From: Salminus brasiliensis
Lineage: Eukaryota > Chordata > Actinopteri > Characiformes > Bryconidae
Assembly (NCBI RefSeq): GCF_030463535.1
Contig: NC_132900.1
Coordinates: 32,409,403-32,473,402, forward strand
Direction: 5' to 3'
DNA: 64,000 nucleotides
This document shows, one piece after another, positions 1 to 13,022 of this stretch. Both the position numbers and the translations under genes were made by a program. Below the pieces are notes generated by a model. It ran no database searches and was not told where the DNA came from. It was given only the letters and a program-made list of their open reading frames with translations. The first letter of the stretch is position 1. Each line of letters starts with the position of its first letter.

Positions 1-1085
1 CAGGAGCAGTTAGATCTGTGTGCTCCTTAAATGGAAGACTAGTAAAGATAAGTCATGTTAGGCAACAGTTTCAGACCCGCCAAGCAATTACCAATATTAC
101 ATTTAGACCACATTTTTCTCATGGTCTAATGAGAAAATCAGGCAAATTCCATAACTCTCTGACTGATGCATTGTATGGCACCCATAGCCTTCTGTTAATG
201 AGCTGCATTTTTTGGTAAAGGATTGTTTCGGTGAAGGGGGTTTTACTCTTTAACAGAGGTAGGATCACCGTACTGTTAGCCTTGACTCTGGTGGTTTTTG
301 CTGGAATGAATGTTAATGTCTGTGTATTTACTGAACATGTTCAATGTGGAAAAGTTCTTAAGGGGAGTAATTATATCCATATCAGAAGCCAACTTGTCAA
401 ACACTGTGTGATGGGTTCACAATAAAACCACTATCACTTGTTTAATGACACAACCGTGTGTTGATGCCATGTAGCCCTTCTTACGGCAAGCAGGAGAGAG
501 GTCTGTCGAAAATCAAACTCATGTTTTAGTTAACAAACAACAATGGGCTCTTTGTGGGCCTTTTCCTCATTTCTATTCACAGTGAACGAGCTTTGGAAAA
601 CTGAAGACAGCAAAAGTGAAACAGTTTACTATAAAACAGGTCAAAAGATGTGAGTTTTGACTCTGGAATGTAGCTTTTTTATGGTTATCATAAAGTTTTT
701 ACCAGCAACGCTTGAGTGAAACTATGATCCACATCTTTCATACAGTGCTGTCTTTCCAGGGATGTAGTTTGATCTGTTGTATCATACAGATCGTAGACGT
801 ACAATCTGCTTGAGCAGAACCTGAAGAATGTATGTAGTGCTAGTGCAATTGGGGTAGGGGTACAGTACATATCAGAGACTTGTATAGCTCCTGACATCAC
901 AGACAGGTGTCCATTCAGCCACAGTGACAAACCATGATAACTGACCTAAACCTTCAGCTGTCAAAAACTTGGCCAGAAAATGAAGGGATGACTTTAACTT
1001 GGAACTTGGATCTATTAGACACCTCGAAGATGCTCATCTGACAGTCAGTCAACTAACTTTTAACTGAATCTGTATTAAATACAAC
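1..1085. other. Intergenic, no gene recognised
   Basis: AT-rich non-coding sequence. Open frames here are short, lack splice-consistent partners and show no recognisable protein motif. I see no RNA gene or repeat that I can name. Confidence 0.5.
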
Positions 1086-1575
1086 TGAACCTACCCCTAA
1101 CCCTAACCCTAAACCTAATTCTAATCCTACACCTAACCCTCTCCCTAACTCTACATATAACCCTAACTCTAACCCTCCACCTAACCCTACCCCTTACCCT
1201 AACCCTAACCCTAACTCTACACACAACCCTACCCCTAACCCTAACCCTAATTCTAACTCTACACCCAACCCTCCACCTAACCCTACCCCTACCCCTAACT
1301 CTACACATAACCCTAACTCTAACCCTCCACCTACACCTAACCCTAACCCTCCACCTACCCCTAACCCTACCCCCAACCCTAACCCTAACTCTACACACAA
1401 CCCTACCCCTAAACCTAAACCTAACCCTAACTCTAACCCTCTAACCCTAACTCTACACATAACCCTAACCCTCCACCTACCCTTAACTCTAATCCTAACT
1501 CTGCACATAACCCTAACCCTCCACCTACCCCTAACTCTAATCCTAACTCTGCACATAACCCTAACCCTAAACCTA
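1086..1575. repeat. Degenerate interstitial telomere-like array (CCCTAA variants)
   Basis: About 490 bp made almost entirely of CCCTAA hexamers and variants such as CCCTCC, ACCTAA, CTCTAA, CTCTAC and CCCTAC on the plus strand. The 3' part has a higher-order unit of 48 bp (eight hexamers) at 1449-1496 and 1497-1544, with a third partial copy from 1545. Ordinary sequence lies on both sides, so this is an interstitial telomeric sequence and not a chromosome end in this window. The long Arg/Val and Gly/Leu frames on the minus strand are translations of the repeat, not genes. Confidence 0.9.
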
Positions 1576-4500
1576 TGATGACCTTTTCTATTGATAACCA
1601 CTGACTGAGTTTGGGTTAGACCACAGCTAGTATTTGCAGCCACTCTCAGTTTCAATAATAATCAATTTAAGGGTCTGTGGCAAGATATGTCCACTATTTT
1701 GTTTAAAGATGTGTTTTAAAGGTTGAGAGAACAACTGACAATTTTAATATTAGGTTTGATGAGCATTGTTTGTTTAGACAGTATTGTTTGTAAAATCAAT
1801 AAATTTAAGAACAGCACTTACCTCTAGGGAGCATCACATTCACTGTGGCCTCAGTAGTGCGCCCTCTGTTGGTTACTTAGATCTTATCCATATATCTATG
1901 ACCAGGGTGATCTACGGGTAACCCAGTTTTTACAGAATGCCTGTATTAACAGGTACGCGTCTCCCCTCTAAACACACTCATATAAGAGAAGAATTTTCTC
2001 TTGGCCGTTTAAGTCATGAACTTGGACCGCGCTGAGTTCACTGCTCTTCGCTGCCTCGCAGAATGGCTTCAATTAATATGATTCATATTAAACGTGAGTG
2101 CCGATGATATTCGTCAGCTGTGAAAACAATTATCAGGGTGTGAAGCTCATTAGAAAAAAATGAACATGCAGTAGATGTCCATGTGCAGGGGTTTATTTTC
2201 AGTGACATGTCAACACACTAATTAAAAGACCCGTTTCCTGATTCCGTAATGATGTGCAAACAGTTGGGCCGTTTTCCTCAGTGCTGGAGACCAAGTTCCC
2301 CGAGTGCCAGCAAAACCGCAACCCCATCAGTCTGCCTCTCCATCTGGTGAGTGTGAGGAACACCTCAGAGCACCCAACCATCCACACCATTATCTTAACT
2401 CCTTGGCCCTGAAAGCTGAGGGTTACTGCGGTTGTTTTGCTACTCACATTACACAATTACACAAGAGATACACATACACACACACACACACATACACAAA
2501 TTATACAAACATTTAGTTGGAGTAATGCCATATAAGAACTACGTTTAGTCTCTAAAAAGTCTTTTAACAAATGGTTGTTAACCCGTGTATCTGAACAGCT
2601 GTATACTCTTGTCAGGGTCAAGAATCAGCTGAAGACCATCTCTGTACCCTGCTGGAGAACAGCTTTCATGGAAGTCTGAACAAAGGTGGCGCTCCACTGT
2701 CTCTAAAGCTGGGAAAAGCTTTAATTCAATTCAATTTAATTTAATTCAATGCAAGGGGGTTTCTCTGCTGTTAAACATGGTAGAGGCTCAGTTTTGACCC
2801 TTAAGGCAATGCAAGGGTTAGTGTGAGCAGGCAGCGTGTACCGTCAGCCACCAGCAGGGGGTCTGGCCAGCACAGTAGGAAAGCTGGTGAAGCTGGAGCA
2901 AAAAACTCCAAGCCCCAGAATCCCCAGCGGTAATCAACGCTGACCAGACCCACCTGTGTGGCAGGTTATATATACACCCAGCCAAACACACTCCCCCGTT
3001 GCACCTTTGTAGAGGGGTGACTGGTAACAGTGGGTCTGAGTCGTGGACAGTGAAGAAAAGCTGAAAGAGTTTAAGTGAACAGATGAAAAGAGAGTTAGTT
3101 GTAATCAGTGGCGAAAAGGAAAACTAGAAAAAGAAAATATTGAGTTGAAAAGGTTTAGCCAGTCCTTAGTTTGGGTTCACTCCACTCCTGCTGCTTCCTT
3201 TGTTTGTTTTTGAAGTTAGATCACAGATCAGAGTTAAGAGCAAATGTTCTTCAGTGGCTCCTTACACAGTCCAGCTCAGTCTCTGCTCTGAATACCAGCG
3301 ATCAAGCTAGTCGCTATGAAGCTCATGCTGCGATCCAAATGCACCCTAAGGGTTAACCTTCATATTAACTTGCTTTTTTATACAAATAAAAAGAACAGTG
3401 CAGTCATTCTGTGCTGTTCCTTCATATAATGACCAAATAATTAGCCCCAGCATGTGGACAGTCCATTAGCTTTAATGAGATATTCAGCCCCACTCTTTCA
3501 GCACCTGCCCATTGTGTAGTGATTGTGTGTCGAGCGAATGAGCTTCTTTTCTTTGACTAAATACAGAGAACACATTGTGTTGGTGGCATTTCAGTGGGGT
3601 TGAAGGCTGGTTCAGCAACAGAGGACTGCAGAAATTCTCCCAAAAGACTCCAGTCCTCTTTTATTGCAATTAAACACACGACTTCCAGTCCTAAGAAAAT
3701 GATCCAATCACTGCCTTTAGATGAAGTGACCGCATTAGCTGCCACTTCATCAGTCACTTGGCCCTGCAGGCTTCAGTAACAGCCAAGGAGCTGATCTATG
3801 GGCTGCAAGACACTGGAATTCTACCATTAAATTAAAGGCTAACTCTGCAGCTTGTAGTTGTGCCTAAATTAAAAAAAAAACAATGTAATGGCCTATAACA
3901 CTTCCCTGTCCTGTAAAAAGTAATTGGGTTTGCTTCTCTTGAAGAGTTTCTACTGTCGTCATCATGGTCACACTGACATCCTTGGTGACTGACTGTGTTC
4001 AGCAGGTACAGCAGACTAAACTGAGGACCCCTGAGAGTTCCTTAAAGGATTTAGAACCTTTTATAATCCATGTTAATCAGGAGCTGAAATATTTTTAAGT
4101 AGCACGCTTTTTATGTACACTGGGTCTGAGCTGAGCAGCCACGGGTGACTCTGTCCTTACTGTAAAATCTAATGGAAAGCGCGAACAAGCCCGTGGACTC
4201 CAAGGACTAAGGGCAAAATTCCTTCCACTCACGTCAAAATCTGGACTGAAACAGCAGCAGGTCATAACTTAAAGCCTGAGAAGGTGACAGCAGGCAGCGT
4301 GACAGTCAGGCCGTGGATCTTTATAGCATTTCCACCAGCTAACAATGGTACAGAGCGAAAGGGAGAGCTGCACATGACATACCGTTGGGCTGTTCTGTAA
4401 AATATAAATTATGATTTTAATATGCGTCTTTGAACCTCAGAACCCTGGAAAGCCCAGCCATCTAATCTGTCTTGGCTCTAGTCACATGTTATGTCAGGCA

Positions 4501-7500
4501 CAGCTGTAAATCATGCACTGATGATATACTGACACTGTTCTACTACTTGAGATGCACACCAACGTTTAGGGGTCAAATGTTAAGGGTGAGAGAAATCTGA
4601 CAACAACTGATCCAATATTCTCTCCCGATCAGTCAGTTTTCCAGACTGGGGAACGCCAACATCTCACTGACTGTGTAAAGATTCCCAAAGCTCATCCCAG
4701 GAATACAGTTTTCCCTTTCTGCAGTGAGTGAAAGACACCGTAATGGTTCTTCACTTTAATATAGAAACAAATACACATGTGGTGTTTAACAGTGTGGAAT
4801 GAGTGATTTTAAGAAGCATCCAGGATAGCGAACAGATCCATAGATGTTTCTAAATAAACTAGAAAATTTAATAAAATCTATATTTTATTAGTCGTATTAT
4901 TTATTATATCCAAGTAGTTCAAAAGTGGTGATCATAGTTTGATTATACATAACTAAACAGTCCTTTGTAACAGACTGACAAAAGCCTGTGATGACCAATA
5001 ATGCAGAACAGACCAATACTACCCTTGAGATTCAGTTCTCCAACAATAATTAAACTAAAACACAGAATTTGGGTGGTCTTCAGATGGATAATAATAAATA
5101 GAAGTCTTATTGCTTCAAATTTAAACTGTAATCCTGATGGAGCCTCAAATTAGAAATATGAAAATTCAGCATGGCTTTATTTAATGAGGTTTACATGGAA
5201 AACTGTAGTTTGTCTTAAAAATGAACAAACAAGTCAAAGCTAGAAACATGGAACATCCTGCCAAAGACGACATCAGCATGAATATGGTAATTATTCACAT
5301 CTGGGGAGGGAGGGTTTCTGAGTCACTGAGCCTCTTATTTGTTAAGGATCACTCTGGCATTTTATGCAGCAATGACATCAGCCCTCCCCAACTTTGTTCA
5401 TACTTCATACTGATATTAAATTTGGAATATCGGGAAGATCAGTTGTTCATCTTTACCTCAGGTGCCCTGTGAAGGCACAGATGGTTAGCTAATGTTAGAC
5501 ACAGCCATGGGAAAATGGTGCATTTATGTGACCAGTTTAGTCACAGAAAAATGTAGAAAATGTTTGAAAAATGTTCGTGTTCATCATAGTTTAGTATCCC
5601 TCAGTTTAGCCCATGGAGTACTAGAAAAATTAAGTGATGAAGATAATAACTATTACCAACTATTCAACATTAGAATCAATATTTACTAATTTCTATTGAG
5701 ATCCATATATGGTGCTGTACATTTATAAAGTACCTAAAAATTAACTGATTATTTTGTACCTACAACTTTTGAACTACCCAATTTCAGGGCAAAACGTTGT
5801 GAATCTGGCAATCTCAGGGATTGAAACGCTGGTTTCCAACTGTTCAGTACAGTTTCACAGTCATGGCTTTTTGTGCTTTGGGTTAAAAGTAGTAAACCCT
5901 GATGACGAGACTGAGAACGTGAACTAATGTAGGAATGCTGTACAGTGCTTAGATTGGCAGCTTACTTGACAAGAGTAAAGACTAAAGGCTCATCAGTGTT
6001 CAATGTATGCACTTATTACAATAGATAAGAAAAGGGTGGATTTATTTGATTAAATATTTTGGATTACATATGAACTGCTTTTGCATAAGAAACCATTTGA
6101 ACTGTTAAACTCTTTTGCTTAAAATCTGAAGAACTACAATCCAACGCTCACCAGCAGGGAAAGCACAAGTGAGTGAAAATTTGGGATTGCTTTACATGGT
6201 TTCATCTGTAGTAAAATCAAAGCAGGTGGATCTTCTTGGACACGGTACAATGATGGACGCTGGGCTGTAAGGTCAGATGGGGTAGTACATGATCAGACTC
6301 CTGGGAGAGGTCTGTTCAGATTGGTGTAGGACGCTGGGCTGTCAAAACAGATTGTTTCACACTGGAGTCGTTTGTTATGTCGAGCAAAATCAGTGTAACG
6401 TTTGAGACCTCAGACTATGAAAAGACTAGTATGACGGGCATCCAAGTAAAATACATTTTTTGACCTCTCGCAAATGTCAGCTTTGTGTAAATTACAATAT
6501 AACGATCAGTATTGATGTGAATGCAAATAAGAATTAATTAAAGTTATTATTTACACTTTTACTAGAAAAACTAGAAAAAAACAGTCAGCATTTCCATTTC
6601 AGAGAAGGTTCTTCAGATTTAATTAGCTTTTGTAGAAGCTGAAAGCTAAAGAAAGTAGAAAAACCCTGCGGTGTTCACCCTGCAAGATGAATAATTAAAA
6701 GTACTTCTCTGAGGATGCGTGATGCATCCCGAAACAGTATATTAATCATACCGTTTTTGTCCATAGTTTTTTAAAACCATATGTGTTTGTGAATTCCACA
6801 TATGAACAGTCATTTGCGAGCAGTCACTTTTTCCATCACCTGTCATTACCTTTCAGGAGAGTTTCATACTGTGCATATTTCGTGGGTGAAGATTCAGTGT
6901 TCTGACTGTTCTCTGATATAAACCACATTTCTCGTTGCTCTTCGGACGTGGAGAAACGTGCTTTTCCCCTTCATTCTGTTTCCACTGTAGGCCATCCTTG
7001 ACTGCCCCTTAATTCCAGAATCAATAAAGGCTTGGCTTCTACTGGCCAACAGCTGCTCTGATGATTGAATGGATGATATAAAATGTTATTGTGTCCACTT
7101 GCAAATGAAGACCACTGCTTCCCCCATAAGAGGCCTCAGGTAACACAGAGGCTCCCAGTCCAAGACAATGTAATTCCCAGACCACCTATACAATCTTTCA
7201 GTATTCCTTACACTGAGGTTTGAAGGCCAAACACATCCATTAAATGAACCTTCAGTCCAAACTGTGTATGCCCTGACACGCATTACCCCCTTTAGATCAA
7301 ATATACAAAAGGAGACAGACTTTATGAAAGCAGCTGATGGACAACACAGTATACAACTTCACACCCGGAACGATTTCAAAACCACCCACCAAAAGGGGGG
7401 TAAAGGTATCCATCATGCTAAAGTGCTAACTTTCATAAAGCTCGTAATGAATTGCCCATTAGTGCTCTGCAAATTTAATCATATGAAAAGGTTCCCTCTG

Positions 7501-9410
7501 GCTTTCATTCACTGTTAGCATTTTTGGGTGACATTCTACTTTTAATGAAGTAAACTAACACCTGCATTGGTTTGGCTGAGGATCATCCCAACCGCATTCT
7601 ACACTCGTTAAATAGGTGTCTGATGAAGTGCACTGTGTAGTTCACAGCAAGTTCAATTCCTGATTGATGCAGTTCATAAGTAATGCTAATGCAGCTAATA
7701 GCAAAGCTAGTCAGTATATTGGCACACACACTCGCACCCTAAACTTCTTTGGAATTGATCATGTTCCTGCGACCTGTTCTGGTGTAATGGCTGTCCTTGA
7801 TGCTGCTCCAGGTCCCAGGATTGTCATAAAGAGGAAATCCCACACGAGCTACTGCCTCCAAGCAGGCCCTGATTAAATTCTCAGACTAAGCATGGTGCAA
7901 AAACCATCATCGTGGACGTCAAAAGCGAAAACCATATGTTTAACACACAAGAAACATACCATGCTTAAATACCATGCTTAAATACCACACATTAAATATT
8001 CAAGAAATATAAAAATGCTCCAGTTTTGTTGTGTTTTTTGTTTACCTACACTGTGTCCGTATCACATTGTTCGATTATCACAGACTGTCACAAACCATAA
8101 TTCTGATGTGTTTTCCTGTATGTAGTGAAAGAACACAAACCCACTGACCCAAAACACACCAACAATAAAAGCCAAGGCAGATGTTGGCCTTCATGGTCAT
8201 TTATCATGGATCTTTTTTCTGTTCTTTTACGAAGTACAGTTAAGTCCCTGTCTGTGGTCAGCATTTGTTAAAGATCAATTAAAATCAAATCAATTAAATG
8301 TAATACACAATGTAATATTAATGAATATTATCATTAGTATATGTACGTACACACATACGCACGCATGGTCAAAGTATCATACACTAAATACTAAGACAGT
8401 GTTCCAGATATCTCAAATACACACTGCTCTTGGGGTCATTAAAATGGCACATCACAGAAGATCTGTCATTACTATAACTATAGACTGTAAATATTACAGC
8501 AAATAAAAATCACTGTCCTGGAGGAGCTCCAGAGATTGATTAAAGTAACCTTGGGCTTTGTGATGAATTTGCTTCCACAATTTTGCTGTCAGTATAAGTG
8601 TCAGAGTAAACTGGGAGCAGAACGTTGGACATGTCTAAATGTCAGAATTAGAGAATTATCGTTTTACAGAGAGGGTGAGAACGATTCTCACTGAGTGACC
8701 CTCGGCCATTGGCCACCAGCCACATATCTCCATATCCCCACATATTCTGAAGTGCAGACGTGGGACATTGACAGTTCATATACACAGTATAGACAGACAG
8801 ACAGATACATAGCTTTGCACAATGCAATACAGATTAATTGTAGTGTTGAATCCAGATGTTTGTAAACAAAGAGTACAAAATTCCCAAAAGTTGTTTAGTC
8901 AGAGGCTGTAATGCTGTTAGTTAAGCCAGCAATGGTTTCAGTTTTTATGGTTTGCCTGCTGAAAAACGCTCATCCCAAAGGCATCTCTTTTTACAGCCTC
9001 TGCTGTTATGTTTTCCTTGCCTATTAACCTTAGTTTGTTTTTATTTATTATAGAATTAACAGATGTGTCAAAATCCCAAATCAAAAAGCCTTGGATTTGA
9101 CCTTTAGGGACGGGGAGGGTTTGGGTTATTATTTGCGTTATTGGGTTTTTACACTGTATTTGAAACGGTTACACATGGATACATGTTTTGGGCTGTGTTC
9201 AGTTTCTGCCAGGCAGGTTTTAAGCATTTTAGGATGGCAATCCTGCCCGCTTGGTCATAGGCTGGCGTGTTGGTCTTCTGCAGCAAGGAAAAACACTCGC
9301 ACAGCATGAGGTCTGGCTGAGGTCATTCAATTTAGCTCAGTTCATGTTGAGTGGAACTTGCTCGGCTGAATGTCTGTGATTTTACAGCTTGTTTTTAACT
9401 TTTTACTTTG
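1576..9410. other. Intergenic, no gene recognised
   Basis: Mostly AT-rich unique sequence. It contains an imperfect CA tract near 2471-2495, an AATTC-rich stretch near 2724-2750, a tandem 15-bp duplication near 7961-7990 and a short (AGAC)n near 8792-8805. One isolated exon-like segment at 2282-2346 is listed as a finding. None of the open frames can be assigned. Confidence 0.5.
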
Positions 9411-9417
9411 CTTTGGG

Positions 9418-9560
9418 CTTTTAAATCAAATCAAATCACTTTTATTGTTGCGTCACATTACAGAGGTGTAGAGGTGAGTGAAAAATTTGGGTGCATCGTC
9501 CTTCACAGTAGTACAAAAATACTGAATATTTACACATTAACTTATACTCTACACACACAC
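9418..9560. repeat. Interspersed teleost repeat (ATCAAATCAAATCACTTTTATTG type)
   Basis: The start (AAATCAAATCAAATCACTTTTATTGT-like) and the following block about a tested CACATTACAG, GTGAGTGAAAA and TTGGGTGCATCGTCC order match a dispersed non-coding repeat that I recognise as common in fish genomes. The class is not determined from this copy. Boundaries are approximate. Confidence 0.5.
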
Positions 9561-10512
9561 TCTATATCTATTATATCCATGTTTCTCAGCCGCTGTGGTT
9601 TTCCTGTACAGATCAGAATACCTGCTAACTGCTGAAATCCACTAATAATAGAAGCCAATAGACAGCCGCTGACTCGCATGAATCAGTTTGAGATCTCTGG
9701 CTGTATAAACAAATATGGATGTTTGAGACTGCATCTGCTCTCAGAATCCCTTTGAACTCCTAAAATATCAACATAACATTAATTATCAGCCAAGAGATGA
9801 GCATATGAGGATATTGGGTGATCGTCGATCACATTCTTGGCCAGAAATCTGTTAATAAGGCAATCTTGCCCTGATAATCAGGTCCAGTATGTTTTCCTTC
9901 TCCCTGGCAGTGTTCTGACCGGTAACCTTTAAGGTAACTAGAGGTAATACTTTATCTTGAGTGGCACAGAAAGAAAAAAAGGAACCCCTCCTGTTCTGAA
10001 GAGAGATATGCATCCTTCTGTGAGCCAGATCTGTCCTTTTCCTCTCTGAGAGCATTATATATCATGATAACGCATCTCAGACATGAAACGCATTTGTGTT
10101 GTATAACTTAATGATGAAGCATTTCAGGAATTTGGACGACTGCAGAGAACACGATTACCTTATAAAACTCTTCAGAGTAAATCTCGGTCTTGGTTTTTTT
10201 AACATTAAATGTGTGTTGAAAAAACAGATCCACACCAGAGGGCTGCTGTGATGGATTGACCTCCTGCTTATTTGAATGCTGAAAAGTATTTGGAGAGGAA
10301 TTCAGCACCGCTTACACTGCAACTCCAACTAAAGACAGGGCACAACAGGGAGGAGTGTATGCTACAGTTGTGTGCGTTCATACAATTTTAGGACTTTATA
10401 TCATTTTATATAAATTAATTATTATATAGGGTCTCATTTGGGCACTCTATTTTTTACGCACCTTCCAAAAATTGCCCCTGTATTGGACTGGTGCTATTCC
10501 CACCCCCACCCC

Positions 10513-10561
<49 letters not shown>

Positions 10562-12468
10562 GTCCAACATTATTTTTTAATAGTATTATTATTATTATTA
10601 TTATATGCATGGGCATACTCCTGTCCCCCCTGTCCTAACATTGTATAAAACAGGCTTGTGTGTGTGTACACTTCCTCGTCTCCACTTTGTGTCTGTGTCA
10701 TTCTTGGTTAGTTTCTTAGGTCATGCGGGGTCAGGTAGACGGCTTTCCTGCCAGCTCTTAACAGTGTGAACGCACAATGAGTGACGGGCAGGGGTTCACG
10801 CGTAGGTTGCGCACCTCATGGGAGGGTATGTGAGCTTCACATAATCAGGTCGTCCCCATCCAACTCTCCAGGTCTCCACGCCAAGCAGCACATGAAACAC
10901 ACTCCTGCAAGACAGGAACAGTCCGCACTGCTAAGTCAAGGGAAAGCTCCAGGGACCGATTCTGCATGGAAGTAGAGTAACCTGTGCTTTGACTGATATT
11001 TCGGCATGACATGGTGCTGGACTAGGCCAGGAGAGGCTTAGCTCAGTCCCTCAGACGCTACAGCACAATGATTTAATTTGCCTTAACCTCAGCATACGCC
11101 TCCTCAGCTGAAGACATGCAGTACACCACACCAGAGCAGAGATCATAGAGGTAAACCGCTCTCTTTACTGTAATGGCTTTCTCTTGCAGTTTGCAGTGAC
11201 ATCAGGTCCAATATGGCTTCAAATAACATGGATTTCATTATAGAAAAACTGTCGACATGAAGCTCAGAGCCAAGAACTACATACAATAAATGTTATGTTC
11301 AGGGCGGTCATGAAGTTTCTATATCAAATATGTCAGCTATTGTGTTTTTGTCCGTTAGAATAAAGAATTTAATTATAATGAAATGCTCCTCAGACTTGAA
11401 TCTTGCATCCAGATACTCAAGACTCATATTTATCAGCATCTAAGATGTTACTTTGCAGTTCTACGGGTTTTCAGGAGTTTTCTTTTAAATCACATTCACT
11501 TCACTGTGACTGTAATTGGGTTTCTGGTAGCTACCACTTTTACTCAAGTGTGGTTCTACTCTGCCTGCCAAGCAGAGGTTCCCACACACACATACTGGTG
11601 TAGACTGATCTAATGGCATCTTCTCAGCTCCTAGAAGTACACAAAACCTCAAGGAGACACATTCCCCCATTCCACAAAACCTTTTATTTCTGCAAAGCTA
11701 CAGGTAGTATCTGGGCAGTCCTCCAAGAAGCACTGAATGTCCGTGCAATGGCAAACTTCTACAAGCCCCGAATCCTGGGGTGTTGTTCACACATGAGAAT
11801 TGCTCTTGGCCTGCAGTTTGCCGAGGCAAAGGCGAGAGGTGTTGGGGTGGAGTCTAGTAACTGGCATAACAAGAAAAAGATTTGAGATATTGGACACTGA
11901 AACATCTTGCCAGTGAATTTGGGATTCCCAAAATGACATGTAATTGAAAGCAGATGTGTGAGAAGTGTTACACCCAAAATAATGATATCTACGAGGAATT
12001 AATGACCCTATAAACTCAAGCAACCTCCTGTGTATGACTGACTGTACCATGTTATTAACAGGCATTTACTCATTCACTAAAACCTACTGGACATCCAAAA
12101 GTCTGATGCATCCAGATTAAGCGTTTAGCGTATCGCCGTTGCACAAATCCCTTTTGTGGATGCGGTTTGAACATAAGACCACCCTGAGTAATACTAGGAT
12201 CTGCTTACACTCTTTAACCCTTTAACAATCACATTAAGAACTACATTTGTAATAAAATTATTAATTGGTCAAATTGTGTTCCTGGATCTTCATTAACTCT
12301 TCTGTTTTAGATGGGCAGGCTTCAGAAGCTGCAGCTTGAATAAGATTGATATTCATTAAGAAAAACACTGATTAGAAGATTTCTAGAAAGAAACTTAATT
12401 TTAATATAATAATTATTATTATTTTCAATAATAATTATAGTCAACACTGCTGAAGGTAACACCACTTG
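9561..12468. other. Intergenic with microsatellites, no gene recognised
   Basis: Contains a pure (CA)n tract at about 10516-10559 followed at once by an (ATT)n tract at about 10577-10602. The rest is unique sequence without a supportable gene. Overlapping short frames near 11.4-12.1 kb lie on both strands, show no family motif and have no intron signals that join them. Confidence 0.5.
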
Positions 12469-12469
12469 T

Positions 12470-13022
12470 TAAACAGCTCATTCCAAGACCATGGGCAGTA
12501 ACATTCCCCTTTGCTGCCATAACAGCCTCCATCCTATGGGGAAAGCTTTACACTGCATTTCGGAACATGGCTTCAGGGATTTAGCTTCCAGTCAGGCAAA
12601 AGAGGATGTGAGGTCAGACACTGATGTTGGGCAATAAGGCCTGCCTCGCAGTCTGCATTCCAATTCATCCTAAAGGTGATCAATGAGGATGTGGTTAAGG
12701 CTTTGGGCAGTAGAGTTAGGGTGGCCGACCATGTTTCCTATTTAAAATAGACACATTTACGGAGCAGAATTGACTGATTTGCAAAAAATCAACTAATGCT
12801 GACTGTAACAGACCTTTATTATACTACCTTTTTTGTTACCGACCTTGTCTTGCCACGTTAAAAGTTATTGGCCACTGCAGGATCACCCATTCTTCTACAG
12901 ATGTTTGTGTATGGACATTGCGTGGCCACTTGACTTCATGCACCTGTTGTCTATGGGTGTAATATTATATGGCCAAATTCACTAATAACAAGGGGAATCA
13001 ATACACTTTGGCCATGTAGTGG
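12470..13022. mobile_element. Decayed non-autonomous DNA transposon (hAT-like MITE family of fish)
   Basis: The sequence reads through blocks I recognise from a very abundant fish MITE: a 'taacagcctccat' block, 'cactgatgttgggcaataaggcctg', 'cattccaattcatcc', and an end resembling 'ggccatgtagtg' preceded by a diverged 'aattcactaat...aagggg' block. It is strongly diverged, with no transposase frame left. Assignment to the hAT group is from memory of the family and not from a search. Related pieces lie at 25745-26330, 27516-27745, 48005-48240, 49113-49165, 54585-54840 and 57600-57765. Confidence 0.6.

Noticed and set aside
1075-1655. Long minus-strand frames rich in Arg-Val and Gly-Leu (107 and 153 codons)
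   Set aside because: They are translations of the CCCTAA-type hexamer array in different frames. A repeat whose unit is a multiple of three stays open without being coding.
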